Part shown: in pieces, positions 57,400 through 64,000 of the stretch | How positions within the stretch are numbered: the stretch's first letter is position 1 | Layout: every line of letters starts with the position of its first letter | Source of the DNA: Dama dama | Taxonomy: Eukaryota > Chordata > Mammalia > Artiodactyla > Cervidae | NCBI RefSeq assembly: GCF_033118175.1 | Contig: NC_083698.1 | Coordinates: 73,687,001 to 73,751,000 of the forward strand | DNA length: 64,000 nt | Direction: 5' to 3' | The notes under the pieces: generated by a model | Databases searched by the model: none | Seen by the model: the letters and a program-made list of their open reading frames with translations, nothing else | What the model was told of the DNA's origin: nothing | Translations under genes and position numbers: made by a program

Positions 57400-57705
57400 T
57401 GCCCTCATAGCTCAGTTGGTAAAGAATCTGTCTGCAATGCAGGAGGCCCTGGTTCAAATCCTGGGTCAGGAAGATCTGCTGGAGAACAGATAGGCTACCC
57501 ACTCCAGTATTCTTGGGCTTCCCTTGTGGCTCAGCTGGTAAGGAACCCGCCTGCAATGTGGAAGACCTGGGTTTGATCCCTGGGTTGGGACGATCCCCTG
57601 GAGAAGGGAAAGGATACCCACTCGAGTATTCTGGCCTGGAGAATTCCATGAACTAAGCCCATGGGGTCGCAAAGAGTCGGACACAACTGAGTGACTTTCA
57701 CCTTC
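57400..57705 (+). repeat. Dimeric Bov-tA SINE
   Basis: Two tRNA-like heads in tandem (CTCATAGCTCAGTTGGTAAA at about 57404; GGCTTCCCTTGTGGCTCAGC at about 57518), then the common tail ending GTGACTTTCACCTTC. It is flanked by ACTTTT(T)CTGCATCA at 57385-57399 and 57706-57719. Confidence 0.85.
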
Positions 57706-58329
57706 ACTTTTCTGCATCAAGTTATATGATCATGATTGTTTTCGTCTTTAGTGGTTAACATTGGTTGATTTTTGGAATATTGAGCCAGCTTTGCATTCCA
57801 GGGGTAAATCCCATTGTGTATCCCACCAATACACAGCCTTGGTGTATTATTATTTTTTGTATACTCCTCGGTTTAACTTGCTAGTATGTTACTGAGGATT
57901 TTTGTGTCTGTGTTAATGAAGGATATTGGTCTCTAGTTTTCTTATACTGCCTTTGTCTGGTTTTAGTATCATTATTGTTGACTTTATAAACTTTTTTTGG
58001 AAGCATTCCCTCCTCTTTTATTTTTTGGAAGATATGTAGAATTATTATTTTTTCTTTAAATGTTTAATAGAGTTCACCAGTGGAAACTTTTGGCCTGGAA
58101 AGTTCTTTTTTGAAAGGTTTTAACCTATGAATTCAGTTTCTTTAATAGATACAGACTATTCAGGTTTATCTACTTACCTTGGGTGAATCTTGGTAGTTTT
58201 TTACTTTAAAGAAATCAGTCCATTTTATCTAACCTATTGAATTTATGTATGTAGGGTTGTCCATAGTGTTGTATTCTCTTATTGTTCTTTTATTATTGTT
58301 GTCTGTAATGATTTGTAGTAAGAGAGTTC

Positions 58330-58388
58330 TTTTTTTTGTCTCAATGACTTTTCACATTTATTACACGTTGATATAGTATTTTTGACAC
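58330..58388 (-). pseudogene. Tiny retroposed mRNA 3' end
   Basis: A 59 bp insert between two identical 22 bp direct repeats (58308-58329 and 58389-58410). On the minus strand it is about 51 bases with AATAAA (58362-58357), then about 20 bases, then eight A. This is the layout of a 5'-truncated processed transcript. The source gene is not recognised. Confidence 0.75.
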
Positions 58389-58571
58389 ATGATTTGTAGT
58401 AAGAGAGTTCCTACAAGCCATTTGCAAGCTGTGTTCGGCAGTGTTCTTTCAGTGAATGAATGTACTCATTTTGTAACACATATACTGAAGTGTTTAATAA
58501 GACTTGTACACAAATGTAATGCAAGGACTGAAGTGTTTAAAAATATTTGTAATAAATGTGTTTCTTACAGT

Positions 58572-59193
58572 TGTTGTCCAGTCACTAAGTTGTGTCCAAC
58601 TCTTGGCAACTCCATGGACTGCGGCATGCCAGGCTTCCCTGGCCTTCCCTATCTCCCGGAGTTTTCTCAAACTCATGTCCATTGAGTTGATGATGCCATC
58701 CAACCATTTTATCCTCTGTTGTCCCTTTCTCCTCTTGCCCTCAATGTTTCCCAGCATCAGGGTCTTTTCCAATGTGTTGGTGCTTTGCATCAGGTGGCCA
58801 AAGTATTGGAGCTTCAGCATCAGTCCTTCCAATGAATACTCAGGGTTGATTTGCTTTGTGATTGACCAGTTTGATCTCCTTGCTATCCAAGGGACTCTCA
58901 ACAGTCTTCTCCAGCACCGCAGTTGGAAAGCATCAATTCTTTGGTGCTCAGCCTTTCTTATGGTCTAACTCTCACATCTGTACATGACTACTGGAATACT
59001 AACCTTTGTCAGCAAAGTGATGTCTCTGCTTTTTAATATGCTGTCTAGGTTTGTCATAGCTTTTCTTCTAAGGAGCAAGTGTCTTTTAATTTCATGGCTC
59101 CAGTCACTGTCTGCAGTGATTTTGGAATCCAAGAAAATTAAGCCCTTCGCTGTTTCCCATCTATTTGCCATGAAGTAATGGGACCAGATGCCA
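58572..59193 (-). mobile_element. 5'-truncated BovB fragment
   Basis: Antisense BovB RT C-terminal region (LQYFGHLM, VPWIARRSNWS, LDSILKSRDITL). It is flanked by a 13 bp duplication TGTTTCTTACAGT at 58559-58571 and 59194-59206. Frames are broken. Confidence 0.85.
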
Positions 59194-59289
59194 TGTTTCT
59201 TACAGTACTACTTGTAAATTGCATTCAGATGAGTGGTTATACTCCAATTAAAAAATAAAACAAAATAGCCAATGACCAGTGACTTAAAC

Positions 59290-59475
59290 AATCATATCTA
59301 GGTAATAAAGCTTCCATAAAACCCCAGAAGGCCAGGGTTCGGAGAGCTTCTGGGTTGAGGAACACATGGAGATTTAGCGAAGCTACTCATTCTTTCCCTG
59401 TACCTTTGCCCTGTGTGTCTCTTTCATCTGGCTGTTCCTGAGTTAGATCTTTTTATAATAAGCTAATCTAGAAGT
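59290..59475 (+). repeat. Second copy of the old repeat seen at 27375
   Basis: 'AGCTTCCATAAAACCCCAGAAG ... TTCGGAGAGCTTCTGGG ... TCATCTGGCTGTTCCTGAG', followed by a poly-A run at 59477-59491. Confidence 0.55.
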
Positions 59476-59514
59476 AAAAAAAAAAAAAAAAGAATTTCTC
59501 ATCTCTAGTCTTTT

Positions 59515-59822
59515 TTAAAAAATTATTTTGGTTGTGCTGGGTGTTCATTGAAGCATGCTGGTTCTCCCTTGCAGTACATGGGGGCTTCTCTCTAGTTGCA
59601 GCATGCTGGCTTCATGGGTTGCAGAGTACACGTGGGCTGTAGAGTGAGTGGGCTTCAGCAGTTGTGGTGCACAGGCTCTAAAATGTGTGAGCTCAATAGT
59701 TGTAGTGCATGTGGGCTTAGTTGCCCTGCGGCCTATGGGAACTTAGTTCCCCAGCAGGGATGGAACCCATGTCCCTTGCACTAGATGGCAGATTCTTAAC
59801 CACTGGACCACCAGGGAAATCT
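59515..59822 (-). repeat. CHR SINE, near full length
   Basis: 'TTATTTTGGTTGTGCTGGG' to 'CCACCAGGGAAATCTC', about 300 bp, reverse. Confidence 0.8.
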
Positions 59823-60524
59823 CTAGAATAATTAATATTGTTAAAATGTCAATACTACTAAAAGCCATCTATAAATGCAATCTCTATTAAGAGTCCAATG
59901 ACATTTTTTTTGACAGAAAAACTGTCCTAAAATTTATATGAAACCAAAAAGGCCCAATTAGCCAAATGAATCCTGAGAAAGAACAAAGCATAAAGCATTA
60001 CACTTCTTGATTTTAAGCTATACTATGAAGCTTTAGTCATCAAAACAGTATGGTATCGGCATTAAAAAAATAGGCCAATGGAACATAATTGAGAGATCAG
60101 AAATAAACCTAAGCATACATAGTAAACTAATAATTGACAAGGGGGTCAAGAATACTCAGTGGAGAAAAGAGAGTCTTGATGTTGGAAATAGTCACATGTT
60201 AAAGAGTGAAATGACTTCTAACTTACACCATTCACAAAAAAATTAACTTGAAAGGAGTAAAGACTTAAATGTGAGTCCTAAAGCCCATTAAACTCCTGGA
60301 AGAAAACAGAGGGGGAAAAAAAAACTCCTTACTATGTATGGCTGAGTCCTTTGTTGTCCACCTGAAACTATCACAACATTGTTAATTGGCTATACCAATA
60401 TAAAATAAAAAGTTTAAAAACAAAACAAAATTCCAGACATGGGTTTTGGTATTGGTATTTAGGAAATCACATCTAAAGCTTATGAAACAAAAAATCAAAA
60501 AGTGAGACTACATCAAACAAAAAA

Positions 60525-60884
60525 GTTGGAGAAGACTCTTTGAGAGTCCCTTGGACTACAAGGAGATCTAATCAGTCCATCCTAAAAGAAACCAGTCCTG
60601 AATGTTCATTGAAAGGACTGATGTTGAAGCTGAAACTCCAATACTTTGGCCACCTGATGTGAAGAACTGACTCATTTGAAAAGACCCTGATGCTGGGAAA
60701 GATTGAAGGCGGGAGGAGAAGGGGACGACAGAGGATGAGATGGCTGGATGGCATCACCGACTCGATGGGCATGAGTTTGAGTAAACTCCAGGAGTTGGTA
60801 ATGGTCAGGGAGGCCTGGCATGCTGCAGTCCATGGGATCACAAAGAGTTGGGACACGACTGAGTGACTGAACTGAACTGAACAG
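60525..60884 (+). mobile_element. BovB 3' fragment
   Basis: Starts TTGGAGAAGACTC, contains the LQYFGHLM region and ends GAGTGACTGAACTGAACTGA. It sits within L1. Confidence 0.85.
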
Positions 60885-60984
60885 AAAGAGACCGTAAACA
60901 AAGTGGGGACAATTTATTCAATGGGGAAAAATATTTGCAAAAGATATATCTGATTAGGGATTAATAAACCAAAATATATAAAGA

Positions 60985-61697
60985 ACTTGTGAAAAAGTTG
61001 GCTTAAAGCTCAACATTCAGAAAACTAAGATCATGGCATCTGGTCCCATCTCTTCATGGCAAATAGATGGGGAAACAGTGGAAACAGTGTCAGACTTTAC
61101 TTTTTTGGGCTCCAAAATCACTGCAGATGGTGATTGCAGCCATGAAATTAAAACACGCTTATTCCTTGGAAGGAAAGTTATGACCAACCTGGATAGCATA
61201 TTAAAAAGCAGAGACATTACTTTGCCAACAAATGTCCATCTAGTCAAGGCTATGGTTTTGCCATCTCACATCATGTATGGATGTGAGAGTTGGACAGTGA
61301 AGAAAGCTGGGTGCCAAAGAATTGATGCTTTTGAACTGTAGTGTTGGCGAAGACTCCTGAGAGTCCCTTAGACTGCAAGAAGATCTAACCAGTCCATCCT
61401 AAAGGAGATCAGTCCTGGGTGTTCATTGGAAGGACTGATGTTGAAGCTGAAACTCCAATACTTTGGCCACCTCATGAGAAGAGTTGACTTGGAAAAGACC
61501 CTAATGCTGGGAGGGATTGGGGGCAGGAAGAGAAGGGGACGACAGAGGATGAGATGGTTGGATGACATCACCAACTCGATGGACATGGGTTTGGGTAGAC
61601 TCCGGGAGTTGGTGATGGACAGGGAGGCCTGGCATTCTGTGATTCATGGGGTCTCAAAGAGTTGGACATGACTTGGTGACTGAACTGAACTGAACTG
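60985..61697 (+). mobile_element. BovB 3' fragment
   Basis: Starts GAAAAAGTTGGC just after the RT palm and ends with the GAACTGAACTGAACTG tail. It encodes broken RT C-terminal pieces (GSKITADGDCSHEIK, LQYFGHLMRR). Confidence 0.85.
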
Positions 61698-61770
61698 TAG
61701 AACTCAATAGCAAAAATAAAAATTAAAGTAATCCAGTTTAAAATTGGGCAAAGGACCAGAATAGACATTT

Positions 61771-62446
61771 ATGATTTGTGTTTATCATTCTCTTCCACAG
61801 AACCATAGAATTTTAGGGTTAGAAGAAGACCTGTTTACTAGGTAACTTCTACTTAAGCTTCACTTCCCCACTTGAGTCCTCTCTTGTATGAATTCATTGT
61901 CTTCTCTTTTCTACTGTATGCACGTAGGTGGTGAGCAATAAATAACAATGGCTGTCGTTTTCTTTAATTTGGGTGATATTTCTGTCATTAGTATACATGG
62001 AAAAATAAGCTTTTTTGTAGGCCTCAAATCATACTTTTGTTAAATGGTTGCCTGTATTATAAATTAATATAATTATAGTTTTTCTTTAAAAACAGCTTAC
62101 TCCTAGAGCATAGCTTGTAAACCCAGGCTTGCCTAGAGTGTTGACAGCCTGCCAAAGCGATAATCACAGACAGATGGCAGATGTAGGAAGCCGCATTTTC
62201 ACATTCTTAACCAATGACTCTCCAAAAGCTCAAACATAAGAGACAACTCAAGAGTTGTTCTTTTTTTTTCCAGTTTCCATTTTTTTCCCAGCCCTTTTTC
62301 TAAAAAAAAAAGAAAACTTTTTTTTAGATTAATGAATTAAAGAAGTAATGTATATTATTCCTCAAATTTATAGTGAGCAAAATTATTTTGTTCAAGTTTT
62401 CTTAATACTAACTTTGCTTTTTCTTCAGACACAATTATTCCAAACA
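61771..62446. other. Unassigned AT-rich stretch
   Basis: No gene or confident repeat seen. It contains A/T homopolymer runs near 62260-62325. Confidence 0.4.
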
Positions 62447-62453
62447 GTTGGTT

Positions 62454-63261
62454 CGGTTCAGTTCAGTCGCTCAGTCGTGTCTGACTCTTCGTGACCCCAT
62501 GAATTGCAGCACGCCAGGCCTCCCTATCCATCACCAACTCCTGGAGTTTACTCAAACTCATGTCCGAGTCGGTGATGCCATCCAGCCATCTCATCCTCTG
62601 TTGCCCCCTTCTCCTCCTGCCCCCAGTCCCTCCCAGCATCAGGGTCTTTTCCAGTGAGTCAACTCTGCATCATGTGGCCAAAGTATTGGAATTTCAGCTT
62701 CAGCATCAGTCCTTCCAATGAACACCCAGGACTGATCTCCTTCAGGATGGACTGGTTGGATCTCCATGCAGTCCAAGGGACTCTCAAGAGTCTTCTCCAA
62801 CACCACAGTTCAAAAGCATCAATTCTTCGGCGCTCAGCTTTCTTCACAGTCCAACTCTCACATCCATACATGACCACTGGCAAAACCATAGCCTTGACTA
62901 GACGGACCTTTGTTGGCAAAGTACTGTCTCTGCTTTTTAATATGCTATCTAGGTTGGTCATAACTTTCCTTCCAAGGAGTAAGCATCTTTTAATTTCATG
63001 CCTGCTATCACCATCTGCAGGGATTTTGGAGCCCCCCAAAATAAAGTCTGACACTGTTTCCACTGTTTCCCCATCTATTTGCCATGAAGTGATGGGACCA
63101 GATGCCATGATCTTAGTTTTCTGAATGTTGAGCTTTAAGCCAACTTTTTCACTCTCCTCTTTCACTTTCATCAAGAGGCTTTTTAGTTCCTCTTCACTTT
63201 CTGCCATAAGGGTGGTGTCATCTGCATATCTGAGGTTACTGATGTTTCTCCCAGCAATCTT
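62454..63261 (-). mobile_element. BovB 3' fragment with target-site duplication
   Basis: Antisense BovB from the GTTCAGTTCAGTCGC tail (62454) up to the YADD box region (RYADDTTLM, about 63215). A 7 bp duplication GTTGGTT lies at 62447-62453 and 63262-63268. The RT C-terminal frame is open for most of its length (63265-62659), with one small in-frame loss near DFILGGSK. Confidence 0.85.
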
Positions 63262-63290
63262 GTTGGTTAGTTTTAAAAATGATGTAAGAT

Positions 63291-63613
63291 AGGGGCTTCC
63301 CTGGTGGGTCAGTGGTATATAATCCACCTGCCAATACAGGAGACATGGGTTCGGTCCCTGATCCGGTAAGATCCCCCATGCCACAGAGCAATTAAGCCCA
63401 TGCACCACAACTATTGAGCCGGTGCTCTAGAGGCTGGGAGCCACAACTCCTGAGTCCACATGCTGAAGCTACTGAAGCCCAAGCGCCGTAGAGCCTGAGC
63501 TCTGCAAGAAGAGAAGCCACTGTAAAGAGAAGCCTGTGTGCTGCAACTAGAGAAAAGCCAGTGCAGCAACGAAGACCCAGCACAGCCAAAAATAAGTAAG
63601 TTCTTTTAAAACA
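63291..63613 (+). repeat. CHR SINE with target-site duplication
   Basis: 'GGGGCTTCCCTGGTGGGTCAG' to the A-rich tail. It is flanked by TAAAAATGATGTAAGA (63274-63289) and TAAAAATTATGTAAGA (63614-63629), 15 of 16 matching. Confidence 0.85.
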
Positions 63614-63630
63614 TAAAAATTATGTAAGAC

Positions 63631-63750
63631 TGACTTCCCTGGTGGTCCAGTGGTTAAGATTCCATGCTTCTTCTCCAAGGTGGCAGGGTTCAATCCCTGG
63701 TCAGGGAAGTTTCACATGCAATGTGGCCAAAAAAAGAAAAAGAAAAAGTC
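63631..63750 (+). repeat. Short CHR SINE
   Basis: 'TGACTTCCCTGGTGGTCCAG' to an AAAGAAAAAGAAAAAG tail, directly after the previous SINE's duplication. The remaining 250 bases of the window show no feature. Confidence 0.8.
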
Positions 63751-64000
63751 ATATAAAGGAGATTGGGGGATATAAGTTTTGAATAAATTTCTAAAATGAA
63801 AATGGCAATCCATTGTGAGTATCCTTAAAAACTTCTATGTGTGCATTGCAGAGTAGGTGTAACTTCCATTCACTAGTATAAGACTTCTTAACACAGCAAG
63901 CAAGCAATAACACAACAAGCAATTCCTTCTTAGGAATATCTTTATTACTAGAGCTTTTAAATACTTCTGTACAGTTACTACAGAATAGCCACCAGGGAAG

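Larger units (their letters stand above)
54456..58300 (-). mobile_element. Long antisense L1 with nested insertions
   Basis: The plus strand runs from L1 3' UTR-like sequence ('TTGAGTTGTTTCCAGG', 54780) through antisense ORF2 ('TGTGGCTTTAATTTACATTC' 55975; 'TTTTCTCCCAGTGTGTAGG' 56185; 'TTTTTCTGCATCA' 57387). Three insertions interrupt it: an LTR (54952-55596), a CHR SINE (about 55735-55966) and a Bov-tA dimer (57400-57705). The L1 is heavily mutated. Confidence 0.75.
59830..61770 (+). mobile_element. Sense L1 fragment with two BovB insertions
   Basis: ORF2-like sequence ('GAACAAAGCATAAAGCATTAC', 'GAAGAAAACAGAGG', 'TTAAAATTGGGCAAAGGACC') is split by BovB copies at about 60525-60884 and about 60985-61697. 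Confidence 0.7.

Overview
The window is nuclear DNA of a ruminant: cattle, sheep, goat or a close relative. The call rests on dense Bov-tA and CHR tRNA-derived SINEs and on several BovB retroelements. Genes are intron-rich with canonical GT..AG junctions. The order POLD2 (+), AEBP1 (-), POLM (+) is the conserved mammalian arrangement that I know from human 7p13, read in the opposite direction. I cannot fix the species from the sequence alone.

Genes. Positions 460-6950 carry POLD2 (DNA polymerase delta subunit 2), with 10 coding exons and 467 codons. Its noncoding first exon lies upstream of the window or was not recognised. Positions 7060-16470 carry AEBP1 on the minus strand, with 21 coding exons and 1165 codons; its CpG-rich 5' end is at about 16.2-17.0 kb. 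POLD2 and AEBP1 converge and their poly(A) signals are only about 140 bp apart. From 17 to 34 kb there is a gene-free spacer between the divergent AEBP1 and POLM promoters. Positions 34453-42256 carry POLM (DNA polymerase mu), with 11 exons and 488 codons, behind a second CpG-rich promoter. In all three genes the exon phases add up to one uninterrupted reading frame, so they look intact. Two of them serve DNA synthesis and repair (replicative polymerase delta, end-joining polymerase mu). AEBP1 encodes a secreted matrix protein and is a neighbour only by position.

Repeat-dominated part. From about 42.57 kb to the end there is no host gene. A gammaretrovirus-like endogenous retrovirus occupies 42567-53628 in antisense orientation to POLM, beginning about 310 bp after the POLM stop codon. 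It has two LTRs, a polypurine tract, and degraded gag, protease, RT, RNase H and integrase, but no recognisable env. Its integrase is split by a 3.9 kb BovB that carries a 5' inversion. Beyond it lies an antisense L1 into which an LTR, a CHR SINE and a Bov-tA dimer have inserted, then a run of BovB, L1 and CHR fragments to the end of the window. Several insertions show clear target-site duplications. I found no sign of a bacterial-type system, a CRISPR array or an intact novel coding gene. The most informative oddities are the inverted BovB, the env-less provirus, two solo LTRs, a tiny retroposed mRNA 3' end, and small repeat or loop differences in AEBP1 and POLM.
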